This document shows positions 1 to 7,982 of a stretch of DNA of 64,000 nt, in pieces (position 1 is the stretch's first letter; each line of letters starts with the position of its first letter). The stretch covers positions 124,001 to 188,000 of the forward strand of contig NZ_JAAQWN010000004.1 in assembly GCF_012985465.1 (NCBI RefSeq), in the 5' to 3' direction. The notes under the pieces were generated by a model. The model did no database searches and was not told the origin of the DNA. It saw only the letters and a list, made by a program, of their open reading frames with translations. Position numbers and translations under genes: made by a program. Source of the stretch: Pseudomonas sp. WS 5079 (GTDB lineage: Bacteria > Pseudomonadota > Gammaproteobacteria > Pseudomonadales > Pseudomonadaceae).

Positions 1-122
1 TATCGAGCGGTGCGTGCCGACACCACCACCTTGGCGCCTTCTCGGGCATAGGCCAGGGCAATGGCGCGACCCATGCCTCGACCTGCACCGGTGACCAGCA
101 CGACTTTGTCGCGGAATTTCAT
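1..122 (-). CDS. Short-chain dehydrogenase/reductase, N-terminal part (runs off window)
   Basis: Only the first 40 residues are inside the window. From the ATG at 122 the protein shows a hydrophobic strand followed by the SDR cofactor turn TGxxxGxG (VTGAGRGMG, residues about 9-17) and the next helix/strand unit ending EGAKVVV, which is the start of a classical Rossmann fold. A GAGG sequence lies about 8 bases upstream of the ATG. The catalytic Ser-Tyr-Lys residues are outside the window, so activity and substrate cannot be judged. It is the first of eight SDR genes seen here. Confidence 0.85.
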   Translation of the reverse strand, partial: MKFRDKVVLVTGAGRGMGRAIALAYAREGAKVVVSARTAR

Positions 123-175
123 CGTGATTCCTCATTGTTGTTATTGGTGGAGGCTACTGATACAACGCGTACGCT

Positions 176-268
176 CCCCTGTAGGAGCTGCCGAAGGCTG
201 CGATCTTTTGATCTTGCCTTCAAAAGTCAAAGTCAAAAGATCGCAGCCTTCGGCAGCTCCTACAGGGG
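176..268. repeat. REP doublet (REPIN-like inverted repeat)
   Basis: Two perfectly complementary 36-base arms at 176-211 and 233-268 are separated by 21 bases. Each arm carries the GTAGGAGCTGCCGAAGGC type sequence typical of Pseudomonas REP elements. It lies between the partial SDR gene and the end of the next minus-strand gene, the usual extragenic place for such elements. It can fold into a long hairpin in RNA and may also limit read-through. Confidence 0.85.
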
Positions 269-288
269 TAAAGGTTTCGGTCAACTGT

Positions 289-1320
289 TTACAGGTCTTT
301 GCCTGGCACATTGCGGGCCGAGCCATTACGCCGGTCCGATTCACCCCAGCCCAGCCAGTGTGAAGGCTCACGGGTATCGCCAACCCGACGCCAACGGCCT
401 TCCTGCTGCGCAGTGATCGGGAAGCCACCGACGAAGTCGATCATCTCGCCCTTCTCATCAGGCAAAAACTCCCACTCTTCCTTGCCTTCCAGCACGATTT
501 TCGCGGATTTGAGGAAGTAGCTTCCGTCCTTGTGTTCGGTGTTTCCTTCGATATCGGTGGTGACCCGAACCTCGCCTTTTTCATTGTTGAAAATGGCGTA
601 GCCCAAGTGGTCGTGACCGACCATGAAAGAGCCGGTATCCCAGGTGCCATCTTTATAAACGGTGACGAAGGACCACCAGATCACATGCTTGTTGTTGTTC
701 ACCACCAAGTCTTTCTTGAAGTGAATGGCGCCGCCTTCGGCCATGTAGAACTGGTCCAGCGCCATGGCGCCTTTCACCGGACGCCCCTCGCAGACACCGG
801 CGATATCCCACAACTGCGAAACATAAAAGGTGCCCCATTCCACGCCTGGCAGGTACCACTGCAAACCTGGGCCAAGCAGTCGGCCTTCGAGGTGAAACAG
901 GCCTTCTTCCTTCCAGGTCAGGCGTTCGCTGCTGGCGGTGATCTCCCAAGAGTTGCCGGGTTCGCCCGGGTGGCTGGCCCAACGTGCGACATCGCCTTCC
1001 AGGCTGTGTACCGGCAGTGGTGTCAGCGCCTGGCGGGCCATTTTTTCGTGGTCCATGCGCAGGTTGACGTTATCGACGTGATTGTTCAGGTAGAAGAACT
1101 TGGTTGGGTTGGGGGTGCCATTGGGCGCCATCAGCGACCGTACGAATGAGTAAATGTTGCCTTGCTCATCGCGCACAGAACCGAACGGCGAACTTTTGCT
1201 CAGGTGCAGGCCGAAGAAGCCGCGTTCGGCTGACATCGAAGCGCCGGTGACCTTGTGCGGCCCAACCAGTTGTTGAAAGCCGAAATCACCGCGTTCTGGA
1301 ATGGTTTTAAACGTTCTCAT
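289..1320 (-). CDS. Conserved hypothetical protein, beta-rich, 343 aa
   Basis: I do not recognise a named family with confidence. The 343-residue protein has no signal peptide or membrane segment. It is rich in short aromatic and charged strands (for example WYLPGVEWGTFYVSQLWD near the middle and WWSFVTVYKDGTWDTG), which suggests a lipocalin-like or CrtC/AttH-like beta fold; that is inference. The start at 1320 gives an N-terminus of MRTFKTIPERGDFGF. It is followed downstream by a REP doublet and preceded by the P450 gene on the same strand with a 51-base gap, so it is probably co-transcribed with the P450. A non-catalytic substrate-binding role or a lyase/isomerase role are both possible. 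Confidence 0.6.
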   Translation of the reverse strand: MRTFKTIPERGDFGFQQLVGPHKVTGASMSAERGFFGLHLSKSSPFGSVRDEQGNIYSFVRSLMAPNGTPNPTKFFYLNNHVDNVNLRMDHEKMARQALTPLPVHSLEGDVARWASHPGEPGNSWEITASSERLTWKEEGLFHLEGRLLGPGLQWYLPGVEWGTFYVSQLWDIAGVCEGRPVKGAMALDQFYMAEGGAIHFKKDLVVNNNKHVIWWSFVTVYKDGTWDTGSFMVGHDHLGYAIFNNEKGEVRVTTDIEGNTEHKDGSYFLKSAKIVLEGKEEWEFLPDEKGEMIDFVGGFPITAQQEGRWRRVGDTREPSHWLGWGESDRRNGSARNVPGKDL

Positions 1321-1371
1321 GATGCCCTCTGTTGTTTTTGTTGAGGCAGGGAAACGGGATTACAGCGTGAT

Positions 1372-2649
1372 TCAGTCCCAGATCACCGGGAGCGTGGACA
1401 CGCCTCGCAATTGCGCTCCGCCGATCTGCGGGACGGGTTGGCTCGGGTCGAGTCGCAAGTTGGGAAAGAGGTCGAGGATGGCGTTGACAGCGCAGCTGAT
1501 TTCCACTTTGGCGACGAACTGACCGATACACATGTGCGGGCCGAAGCCAAAACCAAAGGAGGGTTTTGGCTTGCGATCAATGTCGAATACCTCAGGGTTT
1601 TCAAACGCATCTTCGTCGCGGTTGGCGGACACCACCATGCACTGGACGAACGAACCCTTGGGGATTTTCACGCCGTGAAATTCCACTTCCCGGGCGGTTT
1701 CGCGCACCTTGAAAGTGGCCACGGGTTCAAAGCGCGTGGTTTCGTCCATCAGCTTGCCGATCAATGAGCGGTCGGCCTTGACGCGTTCCAGCAAGCCGGG
1801 CGTGGTCAAGAGCAAAGTCATTACCGAGCCAAACATGCGCGTGGTGGTTTCGCCCGCGGCTGGCAAAAGCGAGCGAGTGAAGGTGATCACCTCGTGGTCA
1901 TCCAGCGTGCGCCCTTCGTACTCCGCGCGCAGCAAACGCCCGACCACATCATCGCCCTGGCTGCCCTCGGCACGACGTTGCACCACCACCTCGGCAAGCG
2001 CGTCGTACAGACCTTTGACAGCGATGCCGGCCTGACGTCGCGCTTCAACCATTTTGCTCGGGTCAATCTGGTTGCCGCCGACAATGGCCAAGGCCCACGC
2101 GGCGTATTGCTTGTACTTGGAGGGCTCATCCGAGGGGAAGCCCATCAAAGCGTACATGACGCGAATCGGCAGCTCGAGGCCGAACTTCATCAAGTCGGCC
2201 TTCTTTGCCGGCAACATCGGCTGGATGTACTCCTCGCGAATCACTTGATCGATCTGCGGGCGCCACTTGTTCACGGTCTCCGGCATAAAGGCCGGTTGCA
2301 GCAAGGCGCGCACCTTACGGTGCTCGTCACCGTCCATGGCAAGAATGATCAAACCATCGAAAAACGCGCCAAGACCTTCGGCAATAAAACCGCTGGTATA
2401 GGTCGCACCATCGCGCAGGACAGTCATTACATCCTGGTATTTGAACAAGGCGAAGGTCGGGCGAGTGCCCTGCTGGGTGCCGGCATTCGTCGGCACGCCA
2501 AACTGGGTGATGAAGTCGCCTTCATAGATGGGCGATTTCAGCCGTTGCTCGCGGCACACCGCGTGAATATCCAGGTCGGTGCCCCGATACATTTCCGACA
2601 CAGCGGAGTATGCGGTTGCCAGGTCCAGTGCTGCGCTTTCGTTGCTCAT
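1372..2649 (-). CDS. Cytochrome P450 (bacterial soluble type)
   Basis: 425-residue soluble P450, the usual length for bacterial class I enzymes, expected to hydroxylate a hydrophobic substrate using electrons from a separate ferredoxin and reductase, neither of which is encoded nearby. Visible motifs: I-helix AAGETTTR (about residue 264; the usual acidic-Thr pair is E-T), ExxR as ETTR at 303-306, and the heme loop FGFGPHMCIG with Cys at about 374. The start at 2649 is chosen over an upstream ATG at 2790 because AGGAG lies just before it and the upstream extension does not look like P450 sequence. Divergent from a TetR gene with an operator-like palindrome between them, so TetR control is likely. 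Confidence 0.95.
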   Translation of the reverse strand: MSNESAALDLATAYSAVSEMYRGTDLDIHAVCREQRLKSPIYEGDFITQFGVPTNAGTQQGTRPTFALFKYQDVMTVLRDGATYTSGFIAEGLGAFFDGLIILAMDGDEHRKVRALLQPAFMPETVNKWRPQIDQVIREEYIQPMLPAKKADLMKFGLELPIRVMYALMGFPSDEPSKYKQYAAWALAIVGGNQIDPSKMVEARRQAGIAVKGLYDALAEVVVQRRAEGSQGDDVVGRLLRAEYEGRTLDDHEVITFTRSLLPAAGETTTRMFGSVMTLLLTTPGLLERVKADRSLIGKLMDETTRFEPVATFKVRETAREVEFHGVKIPKGSFVQCMVVSANRDEDAFENPEVFDIDRKPKPSFGFGFGPHMCIGQFVAKVEISCAVNAILDLFPNLRLDPSQPVPQIGGAQLRGVSTLPVIWD

Positions 2650-2742
2650 CAGGAGCTCCTGTCTTGTTTTTATTCTTCTTGCACACCAAGATTGTCCGGC
2701 TGCCGACCCATGGTATGTGGTTGTGTCTGCGCCGGTAGTCCG

Positions 2743-2769
2743 CTTCGTTTGACTTGGGGTCAAACGAAG
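2743..2769. promoter_or_regulatory. Perfect 11-bp palindrome, probable TetR operator
   Basis: CTTCGTTTGAC at 2743-2753 and its exact reverse complement at 2759-2769 are separated by 5 bases. The site lies between the divergent P450 gene (start 2649) and TetR-family gene (start 2832). TetR regulators usually bind palindromes of this size in the shared promoter region next to their own gene. The assignment to this TetR protein is inference from position and symmetry. Confidence 0.6.
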
Positions 2770-2831
2770 GCCCCCGGGGAAATGCTTCAAGGTGTGAATA
2801 ACCTGGCCAAAACTGGCATGAGGAGGACGAG

Positions 2832-3497
2832 GTGGCGGTAAAGGCAGGAGAAGGTGGCGAACAGGGCAAACGCAATACGATGAATCGCCTGCTCGCGGCA
2901 GCGCGCGTGGAGTTCGCCAGAAAAGGCCTGGCCGGTGCGCGCGTGGAAGAAATTGCCCGGGAAGCCGGCGTTACCAAACAGCTGGTCTACCACTACTACA
3001 ACTCCAAGGAAGGCCTGTTTGTAGCGGTACTGGATGAGTCTTCGGACAACATCATGTCCGAGCTGGTCAACCTCAATGTCGAAGAGCTTTCACCGCCAGT
3101 GGCGATGCGCGCCGTGCTCAACCATTTTTTTGACCAGTACCGTCTGGACCCCTTCCTCGGCAGCCTGGCGCTGGAAGGCATTCGCTACCATGACACCCAC
3201 GAAACACCTCGCAACCATTTTCTGGAAATGGCACCGAAGCTGATCGCCAAGCTCGACGCGATTTTGTTGCGGGGTGCGGCCAGTGGTGATTTTCGCGCAG
3301 ACATCAACCCGCGCCTGTTGTTGGCCAGCGCTTCGCTGGTGACTACTGGCTGGTTCACCAACCGCTATTCGATGTCGGCACTTGCCGGGCTGGATACGGA
3401 CTCGGAGCAAGGCATGGCCACCTGGCGTCAGTACTCGGCGGATTTTGTGCTGGCGAGTATTTCGCTGGGCGCAGAAAAAAACGTCGACGGCGTTTAA
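2832..3497 (+). CDS. TetR/AcrR-family transcriptional regulator
   Basis: 221-residue regulator with an N-terminal TetR helix-turn-helix at about residues 20-66: RVEFARKGLAGARVEEIA followed by the recognition-helix region VTKQLVYHYYNSKEGLF. The C-terminal half is the variable ligand-binding and dimer domain. The GTG start at 2832 is supported by AGGAGG at 2821-2826 with 5 bases of spacing; an ATG inside the same segment (2818) leads to a stop after seven codons. It is divergent from the P450 gene and probably represses both itself and the P450 through the palindrome at 2743-2769. The ligand is unknown. Confidence 0.92.
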   Translation: MAVKAGEGGEQGKRNTMNRLLAAARVEFARKGLAGARVEEIAREAGVTKQLVYHYYNSKEGLFVAVLDESSDNIMSELVNLNVEELSPPVAMRAVLNHFFDQYRLDPFLGSLALEGIRYHDTHETPRNHFLEMAPKLIAKLDAILLRGAASGDFRADINPRLLLASASLVTTGWFTNRYSMSALAGLDTDSEQGMATWRQYSADFVLASISLGAEKNVDGV

Positions 3498-3530
3498 GCA
3501 CCGTTCACACACTCTCGCCCAATGAGCTTT

Positions 3531-3560
3531 CCCTGTGGAAGCAGGCTTGTTCCCACAGGG
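3531..3560. repeat. Hairpin between convergent genes
   Basis: CCCTGTGG at 3531-3538 pairs exactly with CCACAGGG at 3553-3560, with a partly self-complementary interior. It sits between the ends of the TetR gene and the FAD oxidoreductase gene. There is no T-run on either side. The sequence resembles a single Pseudomonas REP-type hairpin; a role in stopping transcription from both sides is possible but not shown. Confidence 0.5.
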
Positions 3561-3595
3561 GGGGTTGCTTAGGGGCTTGGAATCAGCGACCCGCT

Positions 3596-5203
3596 TCAGT
3601 CAGCCTTTTTACGCAAATACTTGCTCACCCGCTTGGCCGCCAACCGCCCGGCCATGCCGTTTACCCCACCGCCCGGATGAATGCCGGCACTCCCTAAATA
3701 CAGTCCCGCCACCGGCAAGGTATCGCCTCCCAAACCGTACGCCGGGCGCATGGTGCTCGAGCGCATCGAGGTGGTGTCGATATGCACCACGCAGCCATTC
3801 ACCGTGTTCAAGCGCGCAGTAAAATCCGGAGCAGCCTCGATATGTCGGCCAATCACCTGCCCCTCGATCCCATCGATGTAGTCATACAGCTGTTCCTGCA
3901 CCTGGTCGGCCACCCGCTCACGCAGCGCGTCCCAACCTTCATTGGGATTCACCGGCATCACCGGCGGATAGATGTACAACACATCCTGCCCGGTTGGCGC
4001 TTGTGAAGGGTCGGCCGCACTGGGTGCGGCCACGGTGATATAGGGCAACTTCGGTACTTCACCACGGGCGCAGGCGGCGAAGTTTTCCAGCACGGCTTCT
4101 TCGGTGCCGATCAGCATGACGGTTTTACGCAAATCCACGCCATCGCCGCGAATGGCAGCAAAACGCGGCAAAGAAATCTGCCCACGCAGGGCAACATCCA
4201 CCTTCAATGGTCCCGACCCTCTGCCGTTAGCAGGTGCCATGGCGATACGGGTCAGCAGGTGTTGAGGGATTTCACCACGGGTAACCATGTCCAACGCCGG
4301 CTTGGGGTGGCAGCCGGCAATGACCGCACGTGCGGTGAACTGACGACCATCAGCCAGTTTCACGCCTTTGATCAGACCGTCCCTGGCAACGATTTCACTG
4401 ACGCTGGCCGACACCAGCACTTGCCCGCCCAGCTCTTCCAGTCGAGTCTGCATGGCATTGCTCAACTGCTGCATGCCACCCAATACCCGGCCCACGCCAA
4501 AACGATGAAGGAAACCGAGCAAGGCGTAATAGATGCCACCGCCATCGGCGCTGATATCCCCTGCCAGCCCAGTGAGTGCACACATCGCGGAAATGGTCAC
4601 CGGATGCTCGAAGCGCTCACGTGCCGCCTGCAACGCGGAGCCTGTCATCAGCGCCATCAGCTCGGGTTTCAGCGCTTTGTGTTTGATGGCGGTGCCAAGC
4701 ATTTTCAGCTTCACGCCGAGGTTTGTTTTGGCCGGGTCGACACGCATCATCGGCAGCGCGATATCGAGGAACATGTCGATGACTTTCATGAACTGCAGAA
4801 ACGCCTCGGCATCCTTGCTGCTGAACCGGCGGATCTCGGCGGCGGTTTTCTCGCGATCGCGCCAGAAGATCAGAGATTGGCCATCCGGATGCAAGTACAC
4901 ATACCCCGGCGCAAGCTCTATCGATTTGAAACCGTGTCGATCAAGTCCCAGCTCCGCTGGCACATGGGAATGCACGCGCATCGACATCATGTCCAGGGCA
5001 CAGGGATGAACCAGATGCTGCGGCGCTTCGGGTATCAGGTAACCCGAGGAGGCCATCCCGCCGACCTTGTCCAATGCCTCCAGAACCAGCACCTTCTTGC
5101 CTTCCAGGCCCAGGTAGCAGCCAGCCGAAAGGCCATTGGTGCCACCGCCGACGATGATCACATCAAAATCCGTAGTGCTCGCATTTTGGTTCTGGTTCAT
5201 CAA
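3596..5203 (-). CDS. FAD-dependent oxidoreductase, phytoene-dehydrogenase-like
   Basis: 535-residue flavoprotein. The N-terminus has the FAD-binding Rossmann motif DVIIVGGGTNGLSAG (residues about 14-28) followed by a conserved EALDKVGGMASS segment, the pattern of the CrtI/phytoene desaturase and amine-oxidase superfamily (NAD(P)-binding 8 type). A second FAD-contacting segment GLYLGSAGIHPGGGVNGMAG lies near the C-terminus. Such enzymes remove hydride from or desaturate hydrophobic molecules. It is the last gene of the eight-gene minus-strand operon that begins with the DUF1302 gene at 14,835, so it probably acts on a ring or alkyl intermediate. Two ATGs in tandem open the gene; either could be used. 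Confidence 0.85.
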   Translation of the reverse strand: MMNQNQNASTTDFDVIIVGGGTNGLSAGCYLGLEGKKVLVLEALDKVGGMASSGYLIPEAPQHLVHPCALDMMSMRVHSHVPAELGLDRHGFKSIELAPGYVYLHPDGQSLIFWRDREKTAAEIRRFSSKDAEAFLQFMKVIDMFLDIALPMMRVDPAKTNLGVKLKMLGTAIKHKALKPELMALMTGSALQAARERFEHPVTISAMCALTGLAGDISADGGGIYYALLGFLHRFGVGRVLGGMQQLSNAMQTRLEELGGQVLVSASVSEIVARDGLIKGVKLADGRQFTARAVIAGCHPKPALDMVTRGEIPQHLLTRIAMAPANGRGSGPLKVDVALRGQISLPRFAAIRGDGVDLRKTVMLIGTEEAVLENFAACARGEVPKLPYITVAAPSAADPSQAPTGQDVLYIYPPVMPVNPNEGWDALRERVADQVQEQLYDYIDGIEGQVIGRHIEAAPDFTARLNTVNGCVVHIDTTSMRSSTMRPAYGLGGDTLPVAGLYLGSAGIHPGGGVNGMAGRLAAKRVSKYLRKKAD

Positions 5204-5297
5204 TTAATTCCAAGTCGAGTTCAACCACAGCGGCGCGCGGCGGCTATGGCGGCAAAGATCAGCCGCGGCGCACCGCACGGGATGCGCCGGGCAAGGG

Positions 5298-6119
5298 TTA
5301 CATGCCGGTGCGGCCCATCTGCGCAAACAGCGCGCGCATCGCCACCAGGGAGGGGGTGTGGCTGCTGAAACCACCATCAGCGACCAGCGTGGTGCCCGTG
5401 ACAAATGAGGATTCGTCACTGGCCAGGAACGCCACCACATCGGCAATCTGCCGAGGCGTGCCCAGCTCGGCAGTGCAGTGGTTGTCGCGCAGGATGTCGA
5501 GCAAGGGTTCAGGCATGGCGTGTTCCGAAGGCGCCAGGCCGATCTGCACGGCGTTGCCGCGAATGCCTTGTTTGCCGTATTGCGAGGCGACCATGCGCGG
5601 CAGCATCATCAGCCCCGCCTTGGAGGTGGCGTAGCCGGTCAGGGACATATCGCCCTGCATGCCCAGACCCGAGGTGGCGAAGATAATCGAGCCCTTGCCG
5701 TTCTCCAGCATGACCGGAATCACATGCTTGGTGCACAGCACCGCGCCACGCAGGTTGACGGCGATGGCGCGGTCCCAGGCCTGCATGTCGAGGTTGACGA
5801 AATCGCGGTCTAGCTGACGTTGCTCGGCGTTCAGGATCGCCGCGTTGTTGTGCAGAATGTCGATACGGCCGAAATGCTGTTTAACCTGAGCAACCATCGC
5901 GCGCACGGCGTCTTCCGAGGAGACGTCGGTGGCGATCGCCAAGGCTTGATGCCCCTCGGCGAGGAGTGACTGGGCCACAGCTGTGGCCCCCTCGAAATTG
6001 ATATCGACCACCGCAATACTTGCACCATGCGACGCCAGCACCCGTGCGCACTCAGCGCCCAGGCCGCCACCGGAGCCGGTAATAATGGCCACTCGTCCTG
6101 CCAGTTTTCCTGTGCTCAT
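5298..6119 (-). CDS. Short-chain dehydrogenase/reductase
   Basis: 273-residue classical SDR, an NAD(P)-dependent alcohol/ketone oxidoreductase. The cofactor loop is TGSGGGLG (about residues 15-22), followed by NNAAI near residue 91, and an active site of Ser in ATSGLG plus YATSK. The C-terminus carries the usual TTLVADGG segment. It stands 30 bases after the enoyl-CoA hydratase gene, in a catabolic operon; a likely role is oxidation of a hydroxyl made by the hydratase or an oxygenase. An acidic residue after strand 2 (VVDIN) favours NAD(H) over NADP(H). Confidence 0.9.
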   Translation of the reverse strand: MSTGKLAGRVAIITGSGGGLGAECARVLASHGASIAVVDINFEGATAVAQSLLAEGHQALAIATDVSSEDAVRAMVAQVKQHFGRIDILHNNAAILNAEQRQLDRDFVNLDMQAWDRAIAVNLRGAVLCTKHVIPVMLENGKGSIIFATSGLGMQGDMSLTGYATSKAGLMMLPRMVASQYGKQGIRGNAVQIGLAPSEHAMPEPLLDILRDNHCTAELGTPRQIADVVAFLASDESSFVTGTTLVADGGFSSHTPSLVAMRALFAQMGRTGM

Positions 6120-6149
6120 GCTCTGTTCCTTATTGTTTTGAGTGGCGCT

Positions 6150-6968
6150 TTACTCGCCGGTAAATCGCGGTTCGCGCCGTTCACTGAACGCCTGGGCCGC
6201 CTCGCGGGCATCCTTGGTCGGGGCCAGCAAGGCGAACAGATCAAGCTCCAGGTCCAGGCCACGTTTGAGGTCCATGTCCAGCGCCGCCCGTGCTGCCTGT
6301 TTGACAAACGCCGACGCGGTGGGTGGTTTGACGGCGATGCGCTGAGCAAAGGCCCGTACTTCGTCCAGCAGGCTGGCGTTGTCGCTGGCCAGGCGGCTGA
6401 CCAGACCAATGCGCTGCGCTTGTTCGGCGCCCACCCGGTCACCGGTGAGCAACATGTCCAATGCCTGACCCGGCGCCACCACTCGGGACAGTCGTTGCGT
6501 ACCGCCGCCGCCGGGAATCAGCCCCAGGCCGGTTTCCGGCAGGGCGAACACGGCATCGGGCGCGGCGAAGCGGATGTCACACGCCAGCACCAGTTCCAAC
6601 CCACCGCCCATGCAATAACCATGAATGGCAGCGATCACCGGTTTGCTGATGCCATCCAGCGCTTCGATCCAGCGCACCTGTTCCATGCGCTGCCGCACTT
6701 GCAGGCTCGATTCCGGGCCACGACGCTCCTTGATATCAGCACCCGCACAAAAGCCTCGCTCACCTTCCCCGCGAATCACGATCACGCGAATGTCCGGGTC
6801 TTGCTGCAACAGCGCCAGTGCTTGCGGCACGCCCTGACGAATATCGTCGTTGATGGCGTTGATCTGCCGGGGCCGGGTCAGTACCACCCAACCCACCATG
6901 GCATCACGCTCAAGGCGCACCGCATCGTTGATCAAAACGGGAGACTGCGGTTCTTGCGCTGTGCTCAT
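6150..6968 (-). CDS. Enoyl-CoA hydratase/isomerase family protein
   Basis: 272-residue crotonase-fold protein. The oxyanion-hole segments are FCAGADIKE and GGGLEL, and both hydratase glutamates appear to be kept (E in GGGLEL and E in LPETGLGLIPGGGGTQRL-type sequence). This points to true hydratase chemistry on a 2-enoyl-CoA rather than a degraded homologue. The start at 6968 is chosen because it overlaps the stop of the VOC gene in an ATGA arrangement, which indicates translational coupling; an upstream in-frame ATG would lie deep inside the VOC gene. Substrate probably a CoA ester from the same pathway. Confidence 0.9.
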   Translation of the reverse strand: MSTAQEPQSPVLINDAVRLERDAMVGWVVLTRPRQINAINDDIRQGVPQALALLQQDPDIRVIVIRGEGERGFCAGADIKERRGPESSLQVRQRMEQVRWIEALDGISKPVIAAIHGYCMGGGLELVLACDIRFAAPDAVFALPETGLGLIPGGGGTQRLSRVVAPGQALDMLLTGDRVGAEQAQRIGLVSRLASDNASLLDEVRAFAQRIAVKPPTASAFVKQAARAALDMDLKRGLDLELDLFALLAPTKDAREAAQAFSERREPRFTGE

Positions 6969-7936
6969 ACAGGGCACTCCTCGAACTCGAAGACCTGGCC
7001 ATTGAGTTCTTGTGGGTCGATCTTGATCAACGCACGGCCGCCGACGGCCTCGGAGGATTCGATCCACTGGAACCGCGTGCCGCGTGACCGCAGATCCTCG
7101 GCCTTGGCAGCCAGATCGTTGACACCGATGCGGATGTAGTACGGACCCGGCCCCCAGTTATTGACGTAGTGGCCGGCGTCGGTGTTCCAGTAGGTCGCCT
7201 CGAGGACATCGAGGGTGGCACTGTTCGGCACGGTGAAACCCATACGCGCACGGCGGTAACCTTCGCTGCCGATGCTCTCGACCGGCCCGCTCGGTTCCCA
7301 ATCGAGGTTGGTCGAGACCTTACGCAGGGTTTCATCGAGGTCGCGTACCAGGAAGCCACGGGCGGTGACGCGGACCATGTCGCCGGGCTTGAGATCACGC
7401 GGCTGCATCGGTGGCAACTGATACGTTTCCGGCGGCATCTGCAAAGGCTCGGTCGGCATGATCTCAATGCACAAACCGCCATCCACCGTGGGCTGGTAAT
7501 ACGGTTGCTCGGGAGTGGCACCCAGCCATAAGCGGTCGAAGGGCATTTCCGGGGTGCGCTGCGCCATGCGGAAAGGCAAGCGACGACGCATCAGTTTGTC
7601 TACCAGCGCGTCGAACTTGTCCCCGTGCAGGGCCAGCACGATGGAGTGCGTGATCATCGGCCGATGATGCCCCTGGAAATCCTTCAGGCTTTCCAGAAAG
7701 TCATGGAACAACGGATCACCGGGGTTCGGCCGATCCAGGTGCCACTGCGGTTCGATGCGCGTAGGCGACACCGCGAGGGATTTGTGTACCCGCAGGAAAT
7801 GCGCAATATACGGGTGATTATCGAACGCCTGGCGCCAGCGTTCGTGTTTGTAGATGCCGAGCTTGTCGACCAACATTTCCGTCATGCCGTCCGGGTCCGG
7901 AACCATCATGTCGGCACTCATCAATAACTCGAACAT
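6965..7936 (-). CDS. VOC superfamily protein (glyoxalase/extradiol-dioxygenase fold)
   Basis: 323-residue protein. Its C-terminal half, with the strand pattern ARGFLVRDLDETLRKVSTNL, YYIRIGVNDLAAKAEDLRSRG and GQVFEFEE, matches the paired beta-alpha-beta units of the vicinal oxygen chelate fold. The segment after THS in the N-terminal half forms a second, more diverged module. VOC proteins include dioxygenases, isomerases and lyases; metal ligands cannot be assigned reliably by eye. It lies 46 bases downstream of the RND gene and overlaps the enoyl-CoA hydratase start by 4 bases, so it is a working member of this operon. Confidence 0.7.
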   Translation of the reverse strand: MFELLMSADMMVPDPDGMTEMLVDKLGIYKHERWRQAFDNHPYIAHFLRVHKSLAVSPTRIEPQWHLDRPNPGDPLFHDFLESLKDFQGHHRPMITHSIVLALHGDKFDALVDKLMRRRLPFRMAQRTPEMPFDRLWLGATPEQPYYQPTVDGGLCIEIMPTEPLQMPPETYQLPPMQPRDLKPGDMVRVTARGFLVRDLDETLRKVSTNLDWEPSGPVESIGSEGYRRARMGFTVPNSATLDVLEATYWNTDAGHYVNNWGPGPYYIRIGVNDLAAKAEDLRSRGTRFQWIESSEAVGGRALIKIDPQELNGQVFEFEECPV

Positions 7937-7982
7937 TGTTCTCTCCTTGCAGTTGCCAGCCAGGTCTGTGCCCGGCTATTAG

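Noticed and set aside
1894..2841. 315-codon plus-strand frame antisense to the P450 gene
   Set aside because: Mirror frame of the P450; no start site and low-complexity composition.
3531..3560. Rho-independent terminator at the TetR/FAD-oxidoreductase junction
   Set aside because: The hairpin is strong but lacks a T-run on both strands; kept as a REP-like hairpin only.
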